Part shown: positions 1 through 9,456 of the stretch, one piece after another
Numbering within the stretch: the stretch's first letter is position 1
How the letters are laid out: the number at the start of each line of letters is the position of its first letter
NCBI GenBank assembly: GCA_003990745.1
Contig: RBNI01002431.1
Span: 1-18,529, forward strand
Source: Jimgerdemannia flammicorona
Taxonomy: Eukaryota; Mucoromycota; Endogonomycetes; Endogonales; Endogonaceae
Direction: 5' to 3'
DNA length: 18,529 nucleotides
Position numbers and translations under genes: made by a program
Notes under the pieces: model-generated
Database searches by the model: none
Seen by the model: only the letters and a program-made list of their open reading frames with translations
What the model was told of the DNA's origin: nothing

Positions 1-43
1 ATGATCGAAAAAAAAAAAAAAGACGCGCTTCGTTCCTACGTAC

Positions 44-2109
44 TTTCTAGGTTCAGGTTTTGCAGAGCCATGTTCGTTTTCAGCGCGTCGGCTAGTGCGA
101 CGGCTCCCTTCTCGCCGACGCCGTTGTCTACAGAGGAACGCATGGGATGTACGCGCGTAGTTGTCAGTAGGAACACTAAACAGATGAACGCAAAAAATTG
201 CGACGTGCTTCGTTCCTACGTACCGACTAAGTTCAGGTTTTGCAGGGCCGTGTTAGTTTTCAGCGCGTCGGCTAGAGCGACGGCTCCCTTCCTGCCGACA
301 CCGTTTACTACAAAGAAATGCATGGGATGTACGCGCGTGGTTGTCAGAACACTAAACAGACGAACACTAAAAATGCGACATGCTTCGTTCCTACGTACAA
401 TATAAGTTCAGGTCTTGCAGGGCCGTATTCGTTTTCAGCGCGTCGGCTAGCGCGATGGCTCCTTCCTCGCCAATACCATTCTCTACAGAGGAACACATAA
501 AATGCGTGCCCATCCATAGTTTTCAGCAAGAACACTAGATATATGAATTCAAAACGTAACGCGCTGCATTCCTATATACCGCATAGATCCAGATTTTGTA
601 AGCTCATGTTCGTTGTCAGTGCTTCGCCTAGTGCGCTGGCTCCCTTCTCGCAAATACCATTGTCTACAAAGGAAAAAATTGCATGTATACGCGGGGGGTT
701 TCAGCTACAACATCAAAAAAATGAAATACAAAAATATAATGTGCTTCATTCTTCATACTGCGTAGATCTAGGGTTTGCAGGTTTGTGTTCATTGCCAATG
801 CTTCGGCTAGTGCGCTGACTCCCTTAACGCCAATGCCATTCCCTACAGAGGAACGCACGAAATATATGCATACGCGCGGCTGTCAGCCCGAACACTAAAC
901 GGACGAATCAAAAATTGATGTAACGAGCATCATTCCTGCATACCACGTAGATACAGGTTTTGCAGGATCGTGTTCGTTTTCAGCTCCTCGGCTAGTGCGC
1001 TGGCTCCCAGATCGCCGATGCTATTGTCTATTGAGGAACACGCGAATTTATACGCATGGCTGTTAGCTAGAACACTAGGCGGATGAATGCCAAAAAAAAA
1101 AAAAAAAATTGAGATGCGCTTCATTCCTACATGTTAGATCCAGGTTTTGCAAGCTCGTCTTCGTTTTCAGTGCTTTAGCTAGTGCGCGGGCTCCTTGATC
1201 GCAAATGCCCTTGCCTACGGAAATTCATATCGTGGATGTCAGCCGATATATTAAACAGATGAATGCCGGGTTGTAACGTGCTTCAGTTCTACATGCCAGA
1301 TAGATCCAGGCTTTGCAGGCTCCTGGTCGTTATCATTGCTTCGGCTAGTACAATCGCTCCATTTGCGCCAATGTTGTTGTCTGCGGAGAAACTCATAAAG
1401 GTATATTGGTGGCTGTCATCCAGAACACTAACAGGTGAATCAAAAATGCAATGCACTTCATTCTTACATTTTAGATCCAACGTTTGCAGGCTCGTGTTCG
1501 TTTTCAGGGCTACAGCTAGTGCACTGGTTCCCTTCTCACCAATGCGATTGCCTATGGAGAAATATATGAAATGCATATACGTGGTTGCCAGCTGGAATGC
1601 TAAACAAATGAATGCAGGAAATGTAAGGTGCTTCATTTCTACATACCTTGTAGGTTCAGGGTTTGCAGGCTCGTATTCGTTTTCAGTACTTCGGCTAGTA
1701 CGCTGGCTCCCTGATCGCCAACGCGATTTCCTACAGAGGAACATGTGGAATACAACGCGCGGCTATCAGCTGGAATACGAAACAGCTGAGTGCAATCATA
1801 TAATGTGCTTCATTATACACACTGCATAGATCCAGGGTTTGCAGGTTAGTGTTCATTTTCAGTGCTTCAGCTAGTGCGCTGGCTCCCTGACTACCGATGC
1901 CATTCCCTACGTAGGAAGGAATACGTAAAATGCATGTGCAGCTGCTATCAGCTCAAACGCTGAACAGATGAATGCAATTACAAAAAAAAAAAAAACCCAA
2001 TGTAACGCGCGCCATTCCTACGTACCGCATAGATCCAAGTTTTTCAGACTCTTGTTCGTTTTCAGTGCTTCAGCTATTGCACTGGCTCCCTCATCATTGA
2101 TGTGGCTAT
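44..2109 (-). repeat. Array of twelve 84-nt LRR exons separated by similar introns
   Basis: The exons are 2109–2026, 1906–1823, 1730–1647, 1551–1468, 1380–1297, 1214–1131, 1027–944, 842–759, 663–580, 482–399, 307–224 and 127–44. Each is exactly 84 nt: 2 nt, 27 codons, 1 nt. Each encodes one 28-residue repeat close to NxIGxxGASALAEALKTNTS followed by LQxLxLx, the ribonuclease-inhibitor/NOD-type LRR. None has a stop, and none of the split codons across junctions is a stop. Introns are 82–119 nt and are themselves similar: many start GTAxGTAGGAACGAAGC-like and end near TTCCTCTGTAG. The unit period is about 167–200 bp. The array reaches the left edge, so more repeats may follow. Confidence 0.92.
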
Positions 2110-4893
2110 CTATAGAGACAAACAAAAAAAAGTTACATACAGCTGATAGTTAGAAAATGATAAAAGATGTAGTTTAATTTTTATATGTTTTCAAGTATTG
2201 AAGGTTTATCTTCATTTGCACAACTTCAGCTACTATAATTATTCTCTTTAGACAGCTTCTTCCAAGCTCATATAAAATTTTTCTAGTTGAAAGTCTTCAA
2301 TGTAAGATGTGATTATTGAACAAAAATGTTGTGATTGTTATAATATACCTGTAAATTCGAATTCTCTAAGTTTAAGACATTTTTGAATAATATTTTTTAT
2401 CCTATAGATAGATAAAGTTGATTTTATATTATTAAGTATAATTATAAAGATTATTACTATTAAATAAAAACAATCAATAAAAAGTAATCATACTGTATAT
2501 TCTTCATATGCTTTAGTCTAAATAAGTATTTAAATAGCAAGATATATTAGCTATTATTACATTAAGTTTATCAAATAAAGATATTAATAAATAACTTACA
2601 TAAGATTTTCAAGGGTGGTCACAGTAGTAATAAGAACTTCTATATCTGCTGAACGAGCCTTTTCACAAGCTACAAAACTGTAATTTGATTCCTCATTAAT
2701 CATTCCAGACAAACAAAGAAAGGTGAAAGTCAAAACTAATTACCAGATTTTTCGCAAAGGGACACTAGACAGCGCACGCGATACCGAATTTCGAAATGTA
2801 TGCAAATATCCCCTTGATAATCCCCTTAGTCTGATATTGAAATAAATCAGTATTGAGTACGAAAAACATCACAGATTTAACGGCACGTATTGTATTTTAA
2901 AGATAGGTAAATGATACGAACGTCAGCTCCCAAGTCTCGTCATCCAACGTGACATTGCCATCTATGGAACTGCTGTCGATGACTGTATGAAGACTCTGAA
3001 GAGCGCTTGTCGACTGCCATTCCGCGGCGTGATTCTTGCACACCCATCGCACAGCCACTCTACCGTTTTCCCCAGGACGAAGCACGCGCTGCAGATTCCC
3101 AAGCCGATTGGCGTTATCCAAGCCTTCAAGATAAGCTATTAACCAAAATTTCAAAAGAAATCGTGAATAAATATATATATAAATTGGCGCATGAACACTT
3201 GAACAGAAAAATCAATGTATCGCTGCACCTTGGAGTCCACGCAGATCAGGTCTTTCCATCAGTCCTGGCGCTCTTCCCTGAGGCTGAACCAACGATGGAG
3301 TATCGGCGGTGTATCTCTTGACCTGGTTTTCAGTAACCTCGAGGTTAGAGACAACCGTTATAAAAACCTTCTCGGTCTGCGCGCAGAACTCAAGTTCGCG
3401 GTCAGTAAACATCGCAGATTCTGATACTGAAGGAAGGTCACCGCCAGCCCGTAGGACCTCTGCTGCCGCTTTCCCGACTGCAGGCACACATTCCAATAGG
3501 CGTCCTCCCAAGAGTACGGCCAGAATTAGACAGGGCATGATCTGTTTTGCAAGGGAAATGTTAGATAACCTGCACAGAGAGTGCGGATACTCAAGCTCAG
3601 ACAAACGACATACCATACGCATGTATGGCCCATATTTAGCTACAAACTAAAGTAGAGATCCATTTAGCAACCGTATTGTGATAGCTGGAGCGTATGTCAT
3701 ATCGACCATCAAAATAGTATACCTCGCGTGGTTGGACGACAGGGTAGCCGTCATGAAATGCCAGATGGAACTGTTTCTTCGTGCTGCCGTTTTCGACGGT
3801 TTCGTGTTCGCAGAGAAAGTATAGACGGAATTTTTTCGTGAAGAGGCTGTCAATCGATGGCTCCCACCAATGACCATCTTCGGGAAAGATGAAGAAGAGT
3901 CGGGGGAATGTATCTTCATGAAGATCAAGCATAAGCTTGGGGAGACTGTCAACCTTGTCGTGAAGTTCGTCGAGGTTGCTGAGGATACTTTTAGTGTCGA
4001 TCTTTATGTCACCCATTTCGTTCTTTATGTCTTGTATGATCTATATATATGTAGAAAACAAAAAAAAATGGGGGATCAAGACAGTTTGGTAACATTGTAT
4101 CAAGCGAATCCGACAACACAAAATGTCGACTACTACTAACCGACACCAGATTAGAAGATGGAGCTAGGATGAGAAAGTATATATTAGTCACCACAAAAGC
4201 TCGCGGGATTTCGGTGAATTTTCTGAAATAAACTAACTACATATAATCTTACCTTGTAGCTGGAGCGCGAGGGATAGGCGCTCTTTTTCGTGAAGTCTTG
4301 ATCGTTCTTTGCAAAGTCGATCTTTCTCTTTCTTGTCGGCCGTCGATTTGATATTCTTTGTCACCAGTTCAATTTCGATTTTAACGTTCTTAATTCTTTC
4401 TTCATAGGTGCTTCGCGAAATGGCTGCCAAATAGTTAGAAAGGCATGTTCTAATATGATCCCGGATGACATAGTTGTATGTTGCGTCGAGACAATAAATG
4501 AAAAATCGCACACCTTCCGTAGCCGTAGATGTTTGTTGACAGCCTGTTCCTGGTGAGATCAAAAAAGGAATATTCTCGTTTCAGCCAGCGAATGCATTAA
4601 AATGTTCTCGACCGTCGATATATTAATGACCCTCTACGATAGTCACTTTTCAATCCGGAAATCTCGTTCATAATTTTCTTCACGGGCCCTCTTGGTAAAT
4701 TATATGGTAGTCTCAATAGGTCATTTTTGGTGAGTAAAATGAGTGCCTCTCCGACTGTTTCCTGAGCACGCAAGATGGCTATATGGTCGGGTTTCAATCG
4801 GAGAATAGGGTGTCGAAAGTGCTCACAGTCTCTGTGTTCATCCCAGGACTTGATTTCGTCAAGCGAGGGGGTTGGAAGTTCGTTGGGGGACAT
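44..4893 (-). CDS. SAM-like / coiled-coil / leucine-rich-repeat receptor-like protein, 3' end outside window
   Basis: Proposed join, 5' to 3' on the minus strand: 4893–4638, 4549–4253, 4030–3723, 3646–3614, 3541–3229, 3135–2922, 2677–2600, 2401–2349, then twelve 84-nt exons (2109–2026 down to 127–44). Every junction is GT–AG except one GC–AG, all phases agree, and about 853 codons stay open. Residues about 20–80 look SAM-like (DHIAIL…LLTKNDLL…GPVKKI). A charged helical/coiled-coil stretch covers about 140–215. Next come PRLFFIFPEDG, FRLYFLCEH, HLAFHDGY and (after splicing) KYGPY, then GNLQR…RWVCKNH at about 415–440, then 12 LRRs. I recall this motif order from Mucoromycota proteins; the function there is unknown. 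No NACHT, NB-ARC or kinase motif, signal peptide or clear membrane anchor is visible. A cytosolic recognition or scaffold role is inferred. The start is the ATG before SPNELP; an in-frame ATG at 4974 is possible but adds a hydrophobic, unlike stretch. The first acceptor could be 4543 instead of 4549. Confidence 0.75.
2190..2246 (-). pseudogene. Decayed extra LRR unit inside an intron
   Basis: The minus strand reads IIIVAEVVQMKINLQYL, which matches the second half of the neighbouring LRR consensus (ALAEALKTNTNLQTL). The first half (NxIGxxGA) is damaged and no usable donor follows. It lies within the 239-nt intron 2348–2110, in AT-rich DNA. The gene splices cleanly around it: the exon at 2401–2349 ends in phase 1 and the next intact LRR exon at 2109 begins in the same phase. 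It is best read as a dead thirteenth copy at the 5' end of the array. Confidence 0.5.
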
Positions 4894-6341
4894 GGGGGAT
4901 GAAGGTAGGGGTGTATACGGATAATGTTTCTGAAGAATTATCAACCAATAATATTTCCCAGAAATTGTCAGCATACGAAGAAGGTATCTGGTCTCCTTTC
5001 AGGTTTCCTCTTTCAGACGTTCTGTTGTTACCTCGAAATCTTGTGGCACGTTTCAACGTTGGGCGGATGAATGTCGTGTCAGTCACTATGGACCCGATGC
5101 TACGACTATTGAGCTATTGAGATGAATATTCAGTTATTCAGTGACACCGGGGCTAGACGGGCATGATTGACGGACTTGTACGAGTCTTGTAGCAGATCAA
5201 TGCTTCTGACACAGGCCCGATTGCCTTTTCGGTGTACCATCTGCAGATAATAAAGGGTGCGAAAATTGTTGGATCTATGTGATTATGAAATGCGTCTTAG
5301 GACCACTGGAGGAACCCGAAAAGCGACCTGTCATATATACGAGGATTCCTAGGATATCCGATCCCTGCTTGAATGCACCCGTTCTGAATGTACGCTGCTT
5401 ACAGATTTAGACTGCCCTTTATTTGCAACCCTATACATCCTTATTTATACTAATCTCATTACTAAAATACTACACTATATGGGGAGTCCGTATGTACTTC
5501 CTTCGGCCCGCCCGAGATGTATTTCTAGCGGTCTCATCCTGCGTAGAAGATTATCGTTCCACGAAGCCTCGATTTGGGACACGCCAATTTTTTGAGACAC
5601 GTGCCCCTTAAACGCTTTCGCAACAATCACGTGCTAAACAACAAGCCTACGAGAAAAAGGGATCCCGAAGGGATAGCGCGTTAAAGACACGTTTACTCGA
5701 TTAGGAAATAATATACGTATATATATCATTCAATTATCAAATTCATTGTACGACCAACATCTTGTCTTCCTTTTACGCTCAATCGTCTTCCATACGGTTT
5801 TTCACTCCCACCTACCTCCCTGGTTCGTACACCTTATGTATGTCGGGTTCTTGGAACTGACCGATGCAACGCATTCGAGATAGAAATATTCCTCATGCAC
5901 GCATTCGCCCAAATACACAACAAACATTTCCTCATCCAATCGATTATCATTTACGGTTTATACATATACGGGTGGCAGAGGGTACGGGTTATCGGAGAAG
6001 GAAGCATTTGCGAAAATACCCTGCCTTTGCCATATAGCTTGCCAAGCTTGCACAATTATGCCCGAAAATACCATAGTTCCGCAATGAAATCCGTCGCTAT
6101 TGCTCAAGGTATTACGCGAGAGCCCGAAGGTTCGTTGTGGTACAGTGTTCGGGTGGCTTGATAACAGTTTATTTGTTCAATGCGATATTTTATTTTATGA
6201 TTCATTAACCTCCACTTGGTTTGCATTCATCCACCCAGGCAGAACTGCTTCCGTGTGATATCTTTTGGTGACCAGAGATTACTGAAGATAGAGGCAGAGG
6301 CTGTACAATCCGTGGAATTACGGGAAGGGGTATGGTGTGCT
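4894..6341. other. Intergenic region, no gene recognised; probable promoter of the LRR gene
   Basis: About 1.45 kb of ordinary composition with CpG present. Short open frames at 5423–5611 and 5895–6161 (plus strand) have no recognisable domain and no intron/exon support. The part next to 4893 should hold the promoter of the minus-strand LRR gene, but I see no convincing TATA element. A self-complementary ATATACGTATAT lies at 5711–5722. Confidence 0.5.
5598..5633. promoter_or_regulatory. Two CACGTG (E-box-like) hexamers 30 bp apart
   Basis: CACGTG occurs at 5598–5603 and again at 5628–5633. CACGTG is the core bound by fungal bHLH factors such as Cbf1/Pho4. Centre spacing is 30 bp, close to three helical turns. 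They sit about 700 bp upstream of the LRR gene start and about 700 bp beyond the LysRS remnant. Function is speculative; a chance pair is possible. Confidence 0.2.
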
Positions 6342-7414
6342 CTATCCATGACCAATTTCCTGCACTAACCGTTTTTCCATATGCCAGAACAAAACAAACA
6401 AACGTGCCTTGATATTCGCCAAATTTATCAAGAACATTGTCAACCTATAAATCTCCATTACCCACCCTCCAATGGGTAGGTAAACCATACTCAAGGCTCT
6501 GACAAAAGTTCCCATCAAGAGCTGCGTCTCATCATCGCTCGCGGCCTTATCGGCGGCCTGCTGGGCGAACATCTCCTGCTGGTCGAAGTGGTCATTCTGT
6601 TCAGTGTAAGCGTTGGTGATCTCCTTGGTGGCGACGAAGCACTTGAACCGCTCGCACAGACCGAGAGACATCATCTGCGGGTGTCCCATTATGAAGGTCG
6701 GGCTGACGCAATCCACTTCGGTGTATTCTTCGACGAGCTAAAGGGAAAACGGGATGGTTGAGTTGGGTTTGAGTTTGAAGTTGCACAATTGGTTGTAAAA
6801 AGATAAATTTGAAGAAATAAATGTTACTTGTCCTCAACTGCACGTTTGTCCTTGGTACGCTGCACTCGACATTATTCTTGATACATAGATCAGAGAAGAA
6901 TTTTTGGTCTCATCAGTATGCATCTGATCGTCCAGTGGAAACTTGACGCCCAGCTTTCCCATCATATTGACCTTGTAGAATGAGGGTATGAAGTTGGTGT
7001 CCATGGCGGGTCCCTCTGGTCCTTGCGGATGGTACGTGACCTTGTCGTGGATGTCCACGTAGGCCATGAAAACTTACAAGTGGTGAACTCGGAGTTGTGG
7101 GTGAGGTCGATTCCTTCATTCCTGAACTAGCGTCCGATCTCATAGCCAAGATCGAGGCTGTCAATGACGGGCATCTTGAGAAAGAGCTCCAGCGCGACGT
7201 CCATGAAGAGGTCGAGCTTGAGGGTGATGAAGGGTTTAGCGGCGGTGCCTCCTGCCAGCTGGTTCATCATTGGCATGTCGACCTCAAGGAAAAAAAGGTT
7301 GTCGAGGAAGTGGCGGAGGTAGTTGATGATCTTGGAGCGCATGCTAAATTCGTCATGGACGTAGTTGTTTGTAATGAGGTCGAGGACCGGTGACGATATC
7401 ATATCGCTAATCAC
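6342..7414 (-). pseudogene. Lysyl-tRNA synthetase (class II, eukaryotic-type) pseudogene
   Basis: Minus-strand pieces follow the LysRS catalytic domain in order. First is a motif-1 region ([37 protein letters not shown]), then motif 2 (FRNEGIDLTHNSEFTTC), then VTYHPQGPEGPAMD, then CVSPTFIMGHPQMMS, KEITNAYTEQND and a motif-3 relic (GGWVMEIYRLTMFL). LysRS joins lysine to its tRNA, but this copy cannot. A Gln after YEIGR is a TAG stop at 7129–7127. One base is missing just before MAYVDIHD (about 7068). The frame shifts again in an A run near 6900. About ten residues (PLAK…-type segment) are gone after HPQMMS. The motif-3 Gly/Asp positions read V, E and Y. The N-terminal anticodon-binding domain is absent. 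A 90-nt GT–AG intron (6738–6827) is retained, which suggests a segmental duplicate rather than a retrocopy. The working gene is presumably elsewhere. Confidence 0.9.
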
Positions 7415-7980
7415 AAATGTAATTCAGAGTAATTGATAGGTGTGATGTAGAATGTTATTGGAAAGAGGTGATGGTGTATTTGTAAAATCTGATAATTGTA
7501 TAAAATTTCAAAGTATCAAGTATTACAATATGTATATAGCTAACTATTTTATCTGTTACTACTAAACATTCTCTAATATCATTAGTATCTAGGCTGATAT
7601 TTTTCGAGTATAAATTATATTCATAACTATAGATTATATTACTTAGAGTAAGTAAATATATATTTAATTGAGATTAGCATCCTGATGTTTGGTTTAAATT
7701 TTATTTGTTAAATATTAATCTGTCAATACTATTGACTGACTTGAAATTGAATTATAATATTATATTATATATATATATAATATTAATAGTATTTCTAATT
7801 AATTTAGAATATAATATTTTATAATTTAATTAATATTATTAGCTGAATTTATTATCTTATTTATAGTTAATTTGATAGCTTATATCATAGTCTTACTAAT
7901 TATATTTAACTAGTAGTTTTTTTTTTTTTTTAAATATAATAAATTTCAACTCTAAAAAAAAAAGTTAAACAAGATATAAA
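7415..7980. other. AT-rich spacer with a TA palindrome and a poly-T run
   Basis: No coding signal was found. The stretch at about 7750–7787 (AATATTATATTATATATATATATAATATT-like) is nearly self-complementary and could form a hairpin. A T run of about 14 lies near 7918–7931. The upstream (N-terminal) part of the LysRS copy would have been here, but nothing of it can be read. This suggests the duplicate was cut off at about 7414. Confidence 0.6.
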
Positions 7981-9456
7981 TATATGGATAGTGTGAGCAG
8001 AGATGACTGCGACCTGTCATGCTACTGACCTGGATTTGATTGCCACAAGGGTACTATCTGGTAATTTGTTTGAGTGCAAATTTGCTTCCATGAATTCGAA
8101 AACGTCTCTTGCTGATGGGTGGCCAGTCATACAATTGCATCTTGGGTGAAAACGGTAGGCATAATTGCAGGCCTTTCTAAAATTTGATGATTCGTATATG
8201 CTGGGAGAAAAGAATTTCGATAAAACAAGCCCATTCTAATAACTGATGGCGGACTTCAAAATCGTTTAATTGCCGGTTGAGATCGACTTGAGATATTATT
8301 AAATGCTGTTGGCGCACTAAGAATTACTCCTCTCGAAGGCATCGATGCCTCGCCTTGTGGGGGGACACCGATCATTAGCTGCCATAGCAGTACTGCTCTC
8401 TCTCAAAGATCTCTGGAGGAAAATATGTCATCCGACAGTGGACGCATTTTTCGGAATTTGCGTCTTCTACAGCCTGACAAAGTCCGACATCGACCAATAG
8501 CGTGGTTTGACTCTCAGAATACTATGTTCCCCGCATCTCAAAGCTGTATACCAATCACCATCCCCACAATAGATTGTTTTGGTCACAACATCCTGTAACC
8601 AACGAATATGTGATGATTAACTGCCTACAATTGCGGCCACCTCGTACAATACTGGTAAAAATTGGAAACCTGCTTTCGGCAAGCTCCTGAAATCTGTGGA
8701 ATTTATTGGGCGGAACCCAGGATAGGCCAGGCATGGCTCCGGCTGCGGTACGAACAAGATGTCGAGACAGGCGTCCCCCAACTTTTTTTTTTCGCGGAAG
8801 CCATGAAGGGCGTTGACGAAATGCGTGGATTCAAATATTTATACTGGAAACAACTCTCAATTGTATTAACTACGTTAGAAACGTTCGATTGTATGTCGAA
8901 TATTGCAAAATACTGACTTCCGCTCGCCGCCTCCGTCTTCCTGACCTCCTACCGATGACGGAAATACAACCACATTGAAGCGATTGCACTCCTTCACTGT
9001 TGCCAAACTCCAACAGACCCGGGAGTTGCTCATGCTAATCTAAACCTGGCCAAAATTTACACATGGTGCAGATGGCACCCCGGCCGCTACGATCAGCCAC
9101 GGGTAGCAGATGGACTTTGATTCGTTTTAGGCTTCACGGCTGAATTCGTCCATGAAGTTAAACATATCCAATCGCTGCTGATGTTCCACCAAAATTTGTC
9201 ACATGGTTCACTAGTATGGTGCTACGCTAATTCCTTGGGTAACTCGTTCCAAAATTTCCTATACCAATACTTCGAAATGCATAAGGGTTTCCGTTTAAGT
9301 CCATGCGTAAGCCCACGCGTAAGCCCACGCATAAGCCCACACGTATCCCTCGAGAGTATGCGTAGAACCATTCAGCATGCGTAGAGTGACGGACCTCGGT
9401 CAACATCATCGTTCCACAACCTTAAATGGGATGCGTCACCAAACTCGTGCCTTAGA
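7981..9456. other. Ordinary-composition region, no intact gene; weak coding remnants
   Basis: CpG and GC are ordinary here, unlike the blocks on either side, so this may be old coding DNA. On the minus strand near 8515–8570 a frame reads SIVGM…DAGNIVF with two TGA stops. This vaguely resembles the C-terminal part of CHAT domains and would be in the right order after the CHAT fragment at 9.5–10.1 kb. On the plus strand near 9030–9080, NLNLAKIYTWCRWHPGRYD looks faintly TPR-like before a TGA. Neither is strong enough to annotate as a gene. An ATG-less open stretch at about 8320–8598 (plus) has no recognisable domain. Confidence 0.4.
9297..9344 (+). repeat. Four tandem copies of a 12-bp unit
   Basis: The unit AAGCCCACGCGT-like occurs at 9297–9308 (AAGTCCATGCGT), 9309–9320, 9321–9332 (…GCAT) and 9333–9344 (…CACGT). 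Being a multiple of 3 it would repeat a four-residue motif if translated, but no supported gene covers it. Confidence 0.85.

Noticed and set aside
1..405. Plus-strand open frame of 134 codons, and similar plus-strand frames at 543–818 and 1263–1829
   Set aside because: They are antisense to the minus-strand LRR exons and merely repeat with the same 180-bp period; they cross exons and introns alike.
44..2109. Regularly spaced repeats resembling a CRISPR array or satellite
   Set aside because: The period is too long, the spacers are similar to each other, and the repeats translate as LRR exons with splice sites.
4859..5086. Minus-strand frame starting MTDTTFIRPTLKR as an alternative N terminus
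   Set aside because: It is out of frame with the SAM-like exon and needs an unsupported splice; no family similarity was seen.
5895..6161. Plus-strand 88-codon frame
   Set aside because: No recognisable domain, no splice or promoter support, and a length expected by chance.
7097..7393. Plus-strand acidic frame of 98 codons
   Set aside because: Exactly antisense to the LysRS remnant.
9030..9110. TPR-like stretch NLNLAKIYTWCRWHPGRYD on the plus strand
   Set aside because: Only one helical pair, ended by TGA, no neighbouring repeats, and opposite in direction to the CHAT remnant; too weak to call.
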